A stretch of DNA of 64,000 nucleotides from Acanthornis magna (lineage: Eukaryota; Chordata; Aves; Passeriformes; Acanthizidae). Location: assembly GCA_036785705.1 (NCBI GenBank), contig JAWUZG010000004.1, forward strand, positions 8,962,501 through 9,026,500. Reading direction: 5' to 3'. Positions 12,014-25,165 of the stretch are shown here, one piece after another (the first letter of the stretch is position 1; each line of letters begins with the position of its first letter). Below the pieces are notes generated by a model. It had not been told where the DNA came from. It saw only the letters and a program-made list of their open reading frames with translations, and did no database searches. The position numbers and the translations under genes are program-made.

Positions 12014-12235
12014 TTCATAGAATCATAGAATTGTGGAATGGTTTGGGTTGGAAGGGACCATAAAGATCATCTAGTTCCAAACCATCTGCTCTGTGAAGGT
12101 ACATCTCCCAGTTGACCAGGTTGCTCAAAGCCCCATCCATCCTAGCCATGAACACTTCCAGGGGTGAGACATGCACAATTTCTCTGGGCAACATGGTCCT
12201 GTGTCTCACCATTGTCATAGTGAAGAATTTCATAG
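12014..12235 (-). mobile_element. CR1 LINE 3' end, antisense
   Basis: The plus strand begins with the diagnostic reverse-complemented CR1 terminus (tcatagaatcatagaat, then ggtttgggttggaagggacc). On the minus strand it encodes a 72-codon tail with the CR1 ORF2 C-terminal signature: FFTMTMVRHRTMLPREIV, followed by SPLEVFMARMDGALSNLV. This is the best preserved CR1 terminus in the window. It is 5'-truncated and cannot be autonomous. Confidence 0.92.
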
Positions 12236-14611
12236 TGCTTTAAATGAAAAGGAAAAAAGATAATTATTTTTTTTATCTTAGGATAAATATTTTGAAGTGG
12301 TTTGGATCTTGAAAAGTTTTAGAAAAATTAATTGAAGTTTTTTTTTTTTTATATTTTTCCATCTTAAATGAGTTGAAACATCTCTTGGCACAAAGTGCAC
12401 AGACAGCAGTAGAAGAAGAAAAAGATGAAGGGAGTGCCCCTTTTGTTGGTGGCACTTTGTAAAATCATCACAGTTATAGAGTCTAAGCACACAGAGTGAC
12501 CTTTATTCAGACTGTGTTCTATGAAGGCGACTGAAACATTGCCTTCACATCAAATACATGAATGGCTCATCCAAAGTGTAAGGGCTTTGTAATGCAATTA
12601 AGTCAGTCTCATCCTAAAGTGTTTATGCTTTGTTCACCTAGGGAGAAAGTGTTTGTGTATTTATCTTTGAAGTCGTTATTAACAGAAAGAAAAGTCAATG
12701 AAACTTTCAAAAATAAGCTAGTTCTATGTGGATTTTTTTATCTTTACAAAGACAAAGACTTGTATTTCTTTTCTGGACTATTTCTTTCAGCGTGCATTTG
12801 CCAGTGTTCATGTGTGCAGGAGTGTAAGGAATCTACAGTAACAAATGTGGCAGTTTATTTAGGTCCTTTTTTTGCATCAAGCGTGGGAAAAAATGCCTAA
12901 GGGTAAAAAAGAAAACTGTGAATTAGGTCTTTGTCAAGTGGAGTTAGCTATGGAATTCATAAGGAAAGCAGGATTTGACAGAAACATAAAATGATGAAAA
13001 CTTTCAGTTTATGGTATCAAAGCTTATTGACAGCACTTGCAAGCACAGGTCCAGAATGCACATTTCTAACTGCTGCTACTGAACAATTGTGTTTACCGAT
13101 GGTCCTAGTTGAGTTTACTGTGTTTCCCTGTGAACAATTATTGATCAGGGAAACACAGTGCTTTCAAGTTTTCCTTTTCCCTCCGTCCATATGTTTCCTC
13201 CTGCTAGGATGAGTATATTATTTTTCATCATTCATTAGCCATTCTTTCAAAAGGGCTATTTGTGTACTTCCTTGTTTACAAGCAAAACTTTCAATACTAG
13301 AAGGAAATCCTGGCATAATTACTGCTTATCTTGGAGCATGCAAATCTCTTATGCCATGGTTTAGAATGTCTAAGAGAAGAGCTTCTTCACTGCAAAAGGC
13401 AGAATTGCCAACACTGGAATTTGTAAGGAAAGCAGTTCTTGTAAACAGAAACTGTCAGCACGGGTGTTGTGCAACGTGTATCAACCTTGCGCATAGTGAT
13501 CATGTGAATGATCATCACGGCAGGAATGATTGGATTATATATTCAATTAATTATTAAACCTGTGAAGAATGAACTTAGCAGATAGATTTACTGCTAGAGT
13601 AGTATGGTTTTCATTGTTGGTTTTCCCTTAGCTGTTTGTTCTGTTTGCAAATAGGTACTGTCCTGATATTCAGTGCTATGCCCTAATGGCTTTTGAATGT
13701 TTATCAATGTGATTCAAGCATTCATATTTCAGAATGTTCTGGTTTTACAATTATCATTAAACTGTACAATCTTCACAAAGAGACAAGCAATGTAAGCTAA
13801 AAAGACGTTAACAGTGTTTTATACAACTAAGAACTTTAGGACAGTATAGGTGTAACTTTGCTTCTTTGTTTTCCTACATATACATAGCAAACCACATTTC
13901 AATGTTATTAGAGCTGATCAATTTAGTGAGGCTGCTATCTCATAAACTGTGTTTGGCCTTACAGGTTGGAAGAGCAGTAATTCTATGTTAATTAGAAGGA
14001 AGACATTGCTTCCAGTGTAACTAAAATGATACAGTTCACTAGAATTTCAACTCGTATTTTTTTAAACACAAACTACTTTTGTTATCCCAATGCGTATACT
14101 TGTGTGTATATACACATCTGATTTTTTTATATGTGAGTGTATCCATGTGAACATGTCTTTCAGTTCTGAAGAAACAATGGATTGTTTCCATTATTTCCAA
14201 AACCAAGACTGTCTTAGAAAAAGAAAAATATAAATGTAATTTTAGCGTAACAGGTTTCCTGGTTCTGCTGTTAAGAACTTTAAGATTCCACTACAGCAAT
14301 CTGAATTAAAAGTTAACCTTCGGGTTCACAATGCATATGAACTAGCTGAGAGTCTTCTAGCTGCATTCTGAACTGTAACATCAGTATTTGCTGGAAAGAC
14401 TTGTTTTGGTAATGTTAAATTTTCCTTAATCCATGGGTTGTCCCAGATCCACTTTGACATATTCACACTCTGTTTAACAGGACAAAGAAATGCCCTGTGA
14501 ATCACGGAAGTCATGCTGATAAAGTAGTAATACTGCCTTATGGTGGCCCAATATTTCTTATACAAGTCTATATAAATAGTTTCTGTTTATGGAATAACAT
14601 CCTAGTATAGT
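12236..14611. other. Unassigned DNA, 2.4 kb
   Basis: A T-run lies near 12340-12351 and a strong hairpin at 13117-13159 (listed separately). ORFs of up to 112 codons have no recognisable domain. No gene is supported. Confidence 0.4.
13117..13159. repeat. Inverted repeat with 14-bp perfect arms
   Basis: The left arm actgtgtttccctg (13117-13130) and right arm cagggaaacacagt (13146-13159) are exact reverse complements around a 15-nt loop. It is shorter than a typical vertebrate microRNA precursor and lacks a following T-run terminator. It may be a chance or slippage product, or a protein-binding inverted repeat. Confidence 0.9.
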
Positions 14612-14717
14612 ATCCTAGGATAGGATAGGATAGGATAGGATAAGATAGGATAGGATAGGATAGGATAGGATAGCATAGCATAGCATAGCATAGCCTAGCC
14701 TAGCCTAGCCTAGCCTC
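14612..14717 (+). repeat. Pentanucleotide microsatellite in three phases
   Basis: A tagga-type block (about 11 units with one taaga variant) runs to 14670. It is followed by four tagca units (14671-14690) and five tagcc units (14691-14715). Each block differs from the previous one by a single base, which suggests point mutations that were later amplified within the array. Confidence 0.95.
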
Positions 14718-15779
14718 TGGGAAAATTCTCATTAATTTTTGTAGGGCTGTGGTAATCTTTATGTTAAATTTTCCCACATGGGCTGACCAAACCCATAATT
14801 TTAATTTCAAAGGTACTAATAGTTTTTGTCTTTAACTATAAACAACTAGGATATCATCTTGGATTTTTATTCTTCCATATAAAGTATTTGAAAATATAGT
14901 ACACATCCAACAAGAATAAATATTGATTTCCGTCTATGAAAGCACATTTGAGTGTGAAAAACCATCAAAGTACTTTATTTACTTTAAGAAAATGTTATAC
15001 AGGATGGAGAAATACTAGTTCATCTGCTAAAGTTTTCCTAGAGCTGGTAAATTAGAATTGCAGTATTTATCATCTATTTATTCATTTATTTAGTTAGTTA
15101 GTTGCTTGCAGCTACTCTGTCGTTTTTCTCTATGATTTCCTCATAAATTGGTTGAATGATTTTATGCCTTTATGCTTCCTTTAGGGACCTTACTCTGCAA
15201 TTCTAAACAATGAGACACTTAAACCAATTTTTTTTTTGTTAAAATATGCCTAAATAGTAGTTATAATATAATGTAATTTTCTGAAAGGTGGTGAAACATT
15301 GGTCTCGGTGGTAGTGTTAAGATCAGGGGCAAGAGGAGTTCACTGTGATATTAAATGATATTAAACCTAGTCCAAAGTGTCTTGTGTGGAGATTGTGCTG
15401 GATATACCTTTAAACTGTTGTAAACCATGATTTGAGTTACATGATACAGGAATTGCTATATCAGAAACCACAAAAACCAGTGGAGAAAAACTTTTATACA
15501 GCAGTGACATGACCTGAGCTGTCTTTGGTGCCCAGTAACTCCACAAAAACACCACCTCTCCTACCTACCCTGCATGCACTGTAACAGATAGAGCCCAAAG
15601 TCATGGAATAAATTAAATCAATGGATGCCTTATTCGTATTTGTGGAAATTTTATGGGCTTTTTATGGACATTTTACACAGGTCATACATAGACTAAGGGA
15701 ATGATACCTGTGTTGAGATTGTTTTGGATTGTGTGGTATCTAAGCATGAAGTGTTTAGTATAGAATAAGGAGAGAATAT
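14718..15779. other. Unassigned DNA, 1.1 kb
   Basis: There is a short tta(g/t)-type run near 15077-15100 and a T-run near 15227-15237. Nothing else is recognised. Confidence 0.4.
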
Positions 15780-16355
15780 TGTCCGGGTTTTGATGGGGAT
15801 AAGGTTAATTTTTTTTCATAGTAGATGGTATAATGCTTTGTTTGGTATAATGTTTGGATTTAGGATGAGAACGATGCTGCTAAGCACTGTTTATGCAGAG
15901 TTAAGGCCTCTTCTGCTTCTCATAACACCTTGATAGTGAGAAGGCTGGGGCTACATGAGGAGTGGTGAGGGGATGCAGCTGGGACTGCTGACCCCAGCTG
16001 ACCAAAAGTATGCCCCATACCGTATGGTGTCATGCTTAGCAATAAAAGTTGAATGAAGAAAGAAGGCTGGAAAATTTTGAGTGATGGCATTGGCTTCCTA
16101 AGTCACCACTACATGTGATGGAGCACTTCTTTCTTGGAGATTGTTGAACCTCTGCCTGCCCATGGAAAATGGTGAATGAATTCCTTGTTTTGTGCTGCTT
16201 GCACATATGGGTTTTGCTTTACTTATTAAACTGTCTATATCTCAGCCCATGAGTTTTGTCACTTCCAGTCTTCTGATTCTCTTCCCCATCCCACTGTGAG
16301 TGGAGTGAGCAAACAACTGTGTGGTATTTAGTTGCTGGATGGGGTTAAACCATTA
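15780..16355 (+). mobile_element. ERVL-type solo LTR, sense
   Basis: This is a close match to the recalled avian ERVL-type LTR. It starts with TG at 'tgtccgggttttgatgggga'. Landmarks follow in order: 'gataaggttaatttttttt', 'tttggatttaggatgagaa', 'gatgcagctgggactgctga', 'ccccataccgtatggtgtca' and 'gtcaccactacatgtgatgg'. Further on come 'cctgcctgcccatgg', 'tgaatgaattccttgttttg', 'ttattaaactgtctatatct', 'cttccccatcccactg' and 'ctggatggggttaaacca'. No ERV internal region is adjacent. A matching target-site duplication is not obvious at the edges I chose, so boundaries may be off by several bases. Confidence 0.85.
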
Positions 16356-19300
16356 AATCATTTGAACTCAAGCATGTCCTTTCAGTTTCATTCCTTTTTA
16401 TCATATTCTTCTATCCCATCTTTCATTTGCAGTTATTTATGAAGATGGTCAGGTATTTGGTTTTGGGATCCTCATTCTGAGTCTGATCTGTCTCCTTGTC
16501 TTCAAAGTTGTCTGTCTCTGTATCAGAAAGTTTCTCATGTAAATCTGAGGCCAGATGTGGACCTGTATCTGCATTTTGATAAAATCCTCAGGAGGGTACT
16601 GATTGCTGTGCAGAAAAAACATACTCAGACGAACGAAGAATGACAGGGCAGGCTTTTTTTTAAAAAGGAACTAGAAAACGTCAAGATAATGAATCACATC
16701 TACTGTACAGCTTCCTATATGCTTCTCTTTGAACTCTACAGAATGCCTAAATGGTCTTTGAAATATAATGAATTAGGAGTGCATTTCAGACTTGCAAAAT
16801 CATGAATATGATGCATGAATCATTTTACTCCTAAGAGAAGAACATCACAATCATGATCCTACATTTTTTAAAATAAATTCTTTATTTATTTTACATTAAT
16901 CAAAACATGCACCAATATCTTTGTCTCTGGGTACATTTATAGTTTTAAAACAATACATAATTGGAGATATTGAACAAGTGCCAAAGACATTCTGAATTAA
17001 ATTGCTCAAGGCCAACAGTTACCATCCCATTATTTGGAGGTAGCTGTTGGAGAGCTAACAAGGCAGTTACAAGCAAGAAATGGTAATGGTCGAGTTTCTG
17101 GGATGAGAAAGTAAAAATATTCATGACAAAGTATGTGAAAGAGTACGATAGCTACTATTTTAAAGTGTGGATGGAATATGAGTATTGGCTGAGTTCTTCT
17201 GTGAAGAAAATCTTGAAAAAACATTTTCTTCACTTTAATCTCAACCGATATTAATGAACTTGACAATAGCACAGAAAACGTACTAATCATATTTCTGGAT
17301 TGTTTGATTTAATGAGATCAAGCTTTCTCAAAGATCTTAAAATCTCTACGCCATGATAATTACTGAATAGGAGTAAGAACAATAGCAACTGTAGTCTACA
17401 AATGCTATTCTAATAAATACCAGCAGTCACTAAGGAATAATAAAGATAGCCCTATGCAGCAAAATTCCTTCAAATTAAAACTTAGTTAAAATATTAGGCT
17501 CAAATCTTGGCTTACATGAAGTGGGATGTATGTTGTTAAAACCACTCTACCAACTAGCCATCCACAGTCCCTTAATCAAGTTTGTGGCCCTTTTTTGTAC
17601 ATCCTGAAGTAAAAAAAAAGCAAAACCCAACCAACCAAAGAACAAAAAAAAGGTAAATGGTTTCAGTGCTTGATAGTAGCAGCAGCCATAAGCCATGTCC
17701 CCTGCCCCTAGCAGAGGTCCAAGATTGAAATAGTATTCGAAGTATTAATAATTAATAGTGACTTCTGATCTAAAACTGATTGCTTATTGACAGGTTTGGA
17801 GAATGATGAAGTAGTTCTGCAGATATTAAAAGTCACTCAGATTGATGAGAAACTCCAAGAAAATGCTCTTGGTAGACCTGAAAATGTTATAAAATCTGTA
17901 TTATTCCCTTGTTACAGTTGTAGTTTTTAATCCATCTGTGCAGCAGTATATAGGAGAAAATCAGAAAAATATAGGAAAAATGGTAACTGAAAATAGACAA
18001 AAGTACTTGCTTACTTGTTCTTTTTCTAACTTGTTTCAGTTATTTCTAAATATTCAGGGAGATGACCAGCTAGAAAAACTGCAGAATTTTACATTGTGTT
18101 GAAATGTTTTTCAATATTTTTCAAGAATTTTTCATGCATTCCCATTGAAAGTACTACATTACTGGGCAGACTTATTTCAGATAAGTTATGAAGAACTATA
18201 GAAACCCATGAAATAATTTTAAAGTGCTATATTACCAAGTTTCTTAAAAAAAAACACTTAAAATACACTTGTAAGCTGTCCTCTTGTAATGAATTTATTT
18301 TTGTACATGTCACAGATATTTTTGGTAGCTTTTAAGCTTTAATAATTGAGCATATTTACTACCTGTAAATTTATTTTATTTTATAAATTTTAAAGAGGGA
18401 CATCTTTTAATTTTAATACATGTGGGAAAAGAATCATCCTTAAAGAATCTCTATTAGAGTAATTTATAAGTACATATGCAAATATACATGTATTAAAAGA
18501 GAGACTGTAATGAGTTTGCTCACAATACATATAATATACACAGAAAAGAAATTATTGACTTGGAGATTACAAAGAACCCTGAACATATTAATTGATTATC
18601 TTGCTATATAGAGAAATTAAATAAATGTCTATTATTACAATTCTGAGAATTGGTTCATTCTCATGTCCACAACAGAAAGCCACTATGAAAGAACACAAAT
18701 ACTTATTTTGCTTGCTTATATTTTAAAATATTTATTATTCATTTTACTATCCAACATTACTGTTGCAAGGAATGGAATTAATAACATTTTTATTTACAGT
18801 ACACATCCCTCTATACTTATCACAAATACTGGCAATGTTGTTTATTTGGATTAGACAGCTACATTCAGTACAGTTATTAGTGATCTTTTTTTCTAAATTA
18901 GTATGTCAATCTATCTAGAGTCTTAACAACATGCTTTTTAATAGTTAATTTTTTATGTGAATACTGATGGGAAATGTTCCTAATTTATTAATGCTACTAG
19001 TGACACTCAATTACTGGTGACTAAGCAATAGTAGTTCATCATTATTTTTTAAAGGATTCTATCTGTGAAGCAGTAATTCGTCTAGTTAGAGCCTATCAGT
19101 CTGAAAGTAAAAAAATTAATCAGATAAACAATGTAACCACTCACAGCAACTTCTCCTATGATTCAACTTCATTTGATAAACCAACTGGACCAGTTTCCCT
19201 CGAGATTGCAGGTAGAGGAGGAAGGAGGTCTTGGGAGTCTCCAGTTAGAAATTCTATTTCTGTACATTCAAAATGTCCTGCTGCTTCCTAAGTAATTGGT

Positions 19301-20344
19301 GTTTCTACTCAGAGGAGAAGAAATGGCTCATTGCAATTTTTGAGATTTGCTTCGTATTTCTAAAATAATCTCAAATTTCACAACTTTAAGTTCCATACAA
19401 CAAGACCACAAGTAAAATTTTTGACTTGTATAAGAGATGTGTGGAGGAAGCTTTAGCAAAACCAGTATGTCATGCACTTGAAAAAATCTGGATAGAAATT
19501 GACTAGTAATTGTTGACTCATGATAAAGACAACAATCAGAAATGTTTAAGACAGATCGACAATTATTTTTGTCAGGGCAATAATTCTTTTCACCCTGAAA
19601 GGTAGCATTTAAATGACAATTTCTCCATCATCTTCTGTACAGCACAAACTGAGAATTTTTGTCTTTGTAGTTGCCTGAAACTTTTGCTGCAACAGGACAA
19701 ACTGAGTCTCTTTCTACCTTTCTTTGCAGCTGCTCATAATATGTAAAAAACATGCTGTGAAGGAGAATGTAAGTCATCAATAGATGCATCCTATGGAGCA
19801 ATCTATTTCTGGGTGCAAAGGTACTTGAATCTGCACGTGTTTTCTCAGAGGAGCGTTTCATCTACATGACTAGTACTGTTCAGAGAACCTGCTGATGTGA
19901 CCTCAGTGATCCATGCTTTTGCCTTGAGTTTACTTTGACAATTGATCACCTTCTAATATTTTTCCATGGTGAGGACAGAGTAAGATCAGTAAACACAGCT
20001 TACAGAAGTCAGGAATAAGAATGTCAAGCACATGTTCCATGAAGGAGGAAAATGCCTGCAGTGTGAGTAAAAAAGCTAAACATCCTCCACTCCAGTGAAA
20101 CTGACATTAATTGACAGTCTGTATGTCAGAACTCCAGGAGTCTGTTATGCAAAGAAAATGTGTGCAGGTCTACATTTGTACGCATGAGTGAACAGGTATA
20201 TAAAAAGGACAATCAATGCCCTTTTTTGTACAGAGCTAGCTACTGGACTTCTGGACTTACTGGACTTTGCATGCCTAACAGTAAAAGAGTGAATGTTACA
20301 AGATGAACCTGGACAGATGTCTCTAATCATATTTCTAATGTAAC
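16356..20344. other. Unassigned AT-rich DNA, 4 kb
   Basis: This holds an A/C-rich tract at 17611-17652 and a 9-bp motif (ctggactt) repeated three times at about 20233-20258. ORFs do not exceed 86 codons and none has a recognisable domain. No gene is supported. Confidence 0.4.
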
Positions 20345-20725
20345 TGGAGAACCACATAACAGCTGAAGTTGGAAGGTATCTCTGGAGACCATCTAGTCCA
20401 GATGTCCAGCTCAGAGCAAAGACAGCTGGAGCAGGTTGTCCAGGACCATGCCCATTCGAGTTTTGAATATCCCCAAGGGCATATACAACTGCTTTGTCAA
20501 TCCGCTCTAGTGTCCGACCACTGTCACTGTAAAAAAAACCAGTTTATTTTGTTCACATGGAATTTCATGAGCCTTTTCTTCTTCAGACTGAAAAGTCTCA
20601 GCTCTCTCAGCCGTTCCTCAAATGACAGGTGCTGCAGTCCCTTAGGCAACATTGTGGCCCTTTGCTGGACTTCCTCAGGTAGCTCCATGTATCTCTTGTA
20701 CCCGTGAACACAGAACTGACTTATA
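20345..20725 (-). mobile_element. CR1 LINE fragment, 3' portion, antisense
   Basis: The plus strand contains reverse-complement CR1 words: 'aagttggaaggtatctctgg', 'accatctagtcca', 'agctggagcaggttgtccag', 'ttgaatatccccaagg' and 'gactgaaaagtctcagctct'. The minus-strand frame at 20524-20760 reads ELPEEVQQRATM, then LSFEERLRELRLFSLKKKRL. This is the conserved CR1 ORF2 segment just downstream of the reverse-transcriptase core. The stretch near 20520-20560 is disrupted. The element is 5'-truncated and non-functional. Confidence 0.88.
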
Positions 20726-22774
20726 CAGTGAGTAATCAGACTTGGATGAAGTGTAAGCATAGTGGAGGGCAGAATGTATCTAGAAGGACCTTGGCAGAAG
20801 AATATCTCTGCTTATATTTCTAGTCTAATCACACAAGGGAAAAGACAGACTATTGAAAGAGGAAACACTGGAGTTACTGAGGCTCTGAAGCAGGGGGCCA
20901 GAGGAGAAGTGATTATAAAAGACATAATCTTGTGCGTAGAAACTTCAAGATAAAAAAAGGGGGGAAAAACCCTTCAAGAAGATGTCAAATCATTGCGTGG
21001 GGTATGAGCAAAAATCGAAAGTCTAAATAGTACTGTAGGCCTTGAGATGTTGTAGGTACTATGGAAATAAATATGTAATATATGTACTCTGAGCATCATA
21101 GAATACAGGTATTTTTAAGATAGACAGTTGGAAAAGTGTATAACTCACAATCTCTCTGCTAGATTAATTTCTTCCCTCCACGTTTTGATTTTGCTGTAAA
21201 AATTCCTGGAGATTAATATTGTGAATATGACGGTCCAAGTTTATTAATGAATTATTTGTTTTAGAACATCTTCACACCATACAGAGATTTACCATTGTGC
21301 CTTAGGTTACTGAGACTCACTTATCAAAGAAGAAACCAGCTGTTCTGTGCAGATAAATTATGTCTTCCAGCAGTGAAAACATACAAGTTTTCCAGGTCAT
21401 ATAGTATTCTAAGTGGAATATATCTCAGCTAACTGCAGGTATTTGGAAGTTGGATGTCTGCATTAGTAAGCCAAGTTTATAGTTATGGTAGAAGAAATAA
21501 TGCTGCCAAGCATTTCCAACTGATTTGCCTTGGGTGCCCATTTCAGGGTGAAATGAATTGTTCTCATGTTATGCCTGACTTTCAGTTGACTGTGACAAAA
21601 GGGGACCAGGCTGAAAAAGTTAAATGTCTAACTTTTAACCATCTCAGAACAGATGAGTTAAACTTATTTAACTACAAAGGACAACAAGAAGGAGAAGCCC
21701 TGTATAAACTCTCTATACTGAAGCAGAGCTTTGTTAGATCAGAATATGTGAGATTTGTTCAAAATCATATAGTCACAATTAAAGGATATGCCATGTTAAA
21801 ATTATTTTTCTTTAGTCCATTCCCTCAAGAAAACTTGAAAGAATCTGAAAACACAGGGAAAAAAGAGATTTCCTACCAATTACCAGTTTTATGTCTATAT
21901 TGGCTAAATTACAAGGATAGCTCTGAAAAATGGGAATAGTACTTCTTCTCCTAGACAGCAGCAGCCTTTGACAGTCTTCAAAAGGACAGTCATGTCTCCA
22001 AAATTCAATCAGAAGCTTCAGGAGAAGTAAGGGGCCTAAAATGTTGAAAATAATATTTCTTAAAATTAGCAATCTGGTGGCATTGTGTAATTCTCTCACT
22101 TTCACTGCCTCTGAATGTTTTGGGAATACAGAAGAAAGATCTATGAAACTAAAATTGTGGGTTTTGGCATGGATAATCTTCAAAATGCTTCAATCATTCT
22201 CTGTGCTGCATATAAATACATTTAGATGCAACAATAAAGATAACTAAATCTTTCCTTTTCCTCTTCTATTCCTTTGCCAGTACTTTCATACTAATTAATA
22301 TCCTTTCTTTCACAAATCTTTGTGTCAATAGAGTCTGTCTTTTTATATTAAAGCATATATGTGCCCCATCACTGTCTTTTTTGAGCCTTCTTCTTTGTAT
22401 TTTTAAAGAAAACAAAATAAATAGTCATTTATCTAGTTGTGAGTGACATTAGAGGAAACTCATACAATTCTTAGTAGGAAGTCAAATGACCTACCAGGCC
22501 TTCTGAAACTGTGAAGCATATTCTTTCAGTTCTTTGGAATTTCAGATCTTAATGTATAATAAATACATTTGTCAATGTAGTGAAGTGTTGGCCTTCATTC
22601 ATTTTTCATTTTACTTACATGTGAGTATTTATACAAAGTATAAGTAGGACAATCCTGGTCAAGGAGGCTTGAAAACTTTTTACTATACAATGTGATTGTA
22701 AATTTGCTACGTTTCATCCACTTATGCCCAGAAAACTACTATTTCTTTATACCTCACTCTTCACAAGGAAAAAA
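20726..22774. other. Unassigned DNA containing the longest non-repeat ORF
   Basis: The longest ORF outside recognised repeats is at 21454-21939 (+, 161 codons). It shows no domain, signal peptide or motif that I recognise. It has a lysine-, glutamine- and leucine-rich composition typical of translated AT-rich noncoding DNA. No splice context, Kozak context or paralogue supports it. I list it as noted but do not call it a gene. Confidence 0.4.
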
Positions 22775-22807
22775 CACCAAGAACCTCAAACAAAATAACC
22801 AAAGAAA

Positions 22808-22849
<42 letters not shown>

Positions 22850-22866
22850 AAACCAAAAAAAAAAGT
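22775..22866 (+). repeat. Poly(A) tract with a 40-base uninterrupted A run
   Basis: The longest pure run is 22809-22848 (40 A). It is flanked by A/C-rich sequence (caaacaaaat and aaccaaaaaa). It could be a homopolymer microsatellite or the tail of a retroposed transcript. I recognise no source gene immediately upstream. Run length may be uncertain because of sequencing or assembly error. Confidence 0.9.
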
Positions 22867-25120
22867 TATCTCATAACTAAATGTGAAAAACTCAGCAACA
22901 GCTGATACATGAAGTACTGGAAAAATGAATCTCATATAAAAGTTAGTAATATCACAAAGAAAGATACAATGTCCTTGGAATATTTGAGAGGTTATAAATA
23001 TGTGTGACCAGAGGAAAAAAGTGAGATTTCAACTCCTTGAAAGAAAAAGCAGGGAACATCAGACAAATTCCTTTGAAAAATATGTAAGTCAAGAGAAAAC
23101 TGGATAATAAACTGTTATGTAAGAAGTTAAATAAAAATAAAATCCTGAAAAGGATTGTGATGGATAAAGAAGAAACCGGGCAATCAACTACAAGAAAAAA
23201 TACCTGTATGCGAGGGCAAAGATTAGTAGCTATAACCAGAAGCTAAATCAGTTTCAAATAGCTGTGGGAGCAGGCCTAGATGCATCTGTATTGCAAGGAG
23301 CACATTAGCTGCACAAATGCTAAAGTGCGTATGCAAAAGTGCAACTTTTTCAAGCCCCCTCATTTACTCCTAGGTTAAGATAACTGAAAACCTGGACAAC
23401 AGGTTCTGCTGCATATAACAGTCCAAGAATCTTCAAAAAAAGAGAAAAAAATTACCACAGTGGAAGAAGTTGACAAATAATGCGGAGTTTTAAGGGTAGT
23501 AACACTGTAATATATACAACAGGACCCTGTGACCTGAAAGACCCCTGACACATATAATCAATACTGACACCAAGAGAAAGAATTCCATTCCAATACCAAA
23601 CCACTCTGGCAGAATGATGCTTGCATAAGTTCCCTAGTGTTCTAACAAAACAAAGTGTTGTGCAATCCCATTGAAAGAGTCTCAGGTCACAAATTTTGTT
23701 TATTTTTGCAGAAGAACCAGCTGATTTCAAGCAACGATGCAGCATAGTCAAAGACTAAGAAAGAATTTATAGATGAGAAAAAAAAAGAAAAAAAAAGAAA
23801 GGCATAGTAACTACATAGAAAGATTTTCATTGTCTTCGTTGGTGATGAAGAAGCAAGTTTCTCAACACAGAAGAAAATGTAATCCTAAATGGATTTCCCT
23901 TATTGCAGGGATTGTAGAGATTTGCCAACAAATTAAACAAGTGGTGTACTTATTATTTCAAACCAATGCTCTTGTTATGTGTATTAGAATCAACAGCCCT
24001 AACTATAGCTGTTTTGTACTGTATTTTAGAGCTTTTTTTACTTATATACAAACCAGTTTGGCTTATTGGAGGTACCTCAATTTAAAATAATGTTCAAGTA
24101 ATGCAGAGGTTCCTTAAAATTTAATATTTCTTGATCAGTATCTAACACTGAACCTATATATGCCTAACTAAACCCAAATATATATTTAATTATATTTAAT
24201 GAATTTATTTCTGCAATTCTTGATAAATTTAAATTCGAATAGAAGATGGAAAACAGTGTCTCAACTGGCGGTTAGAAAACAAAACTATGCTCCATGTACT
24301 GTCTATAAGAATTGTCTTACTTTAATTGTAACAGGAAAAAAAAAAAAAAAGAAAATTCTCTGAGGGGTTGAATGTCTAACATTGGCCTTTAATACAGAAT
24401 GAATTATTCTCGAGTGAGTAATAAAGCACAGGTGTTAGAAGCATAAGAGCATTAATACATATATATTCTCCTGCATGTCCTGTGACTTGTACTCATCATA
24501 ATATCTACTCAGTCAGACTTATGTTTCTGAAGGAATCATTACAGGTCTTATGGTATAATATTTTAGTCCTTCACAAATCCTGTAGGACAATGTTACATGT
24601 GATTTAGTCTTATAGGATTACCTCAGAGTCATCTAGAAATCCCTTTAATCCATCAGAAAATCCTTAGGATTGTTTTGTAAAGGTACAAAGGGACATAGCT
24701 CTGACCAAGCCTGCTTCTTTCACAAAGTTCCCTCAGCAAGTATCAAATTCACAACTTCATGCAATGTTGGTGGCATTTACCATTTCATCTTAATAAACTT
24801 CTGGTTTTATAGTTTGAATTGAAGCATGGAACATATGTAAAGGTTTACATTAGCTCAATTTATCAGGCAATTTAGGGTGATCTGCTGTGTGTAAGAGTCT
24901 AAAAAAGATAATTCATTAGCCAAGTAGTTGTAACTGCAGTAAGATTCAAGGTTAAATAAAAGTCATCCTTCTAATATCTAGAATCATCAGCAGATTGAAC
25001 CCTAACTTAGATTTCTGAGAAAATACCTTTCATGAATATAATTAATAAATTCAGCTACCATCAGTCTCTAATAGAAAAAAAAATTATCTACAGATTGAGT
25101 CTTGGAAACATGACAACAAT
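22867..25120. other. Unassigned AT-rich DNA, 2.3 kb
   Basis: This holds an A-rich run at 23774-23800 and a poly(A) run at about 24334-24350. ORFs of about 100 codons show no recognisable features. No gene is supported. Confidence 0.4.
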
Positions 25121-25165
25121 ATACATGTATATATGTGTGTGTATATATATATGTATTTATATTTC
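25121..25165 (+). repeat. TA/TG-rich microsatellite
   Basis: Alternating purine-pyrimidine words (tatatgtgtgtgtatatata) form an imperfect dinucleotide repeat. It is about 110 bp from the related hexamer array downstream. Confidence 0.75.

Noticed and set aside
22692..22880. 62-codon lysine-rich ORF
   Set aside because: Its lysine run is simply the 40-base poly(A) tract translated.
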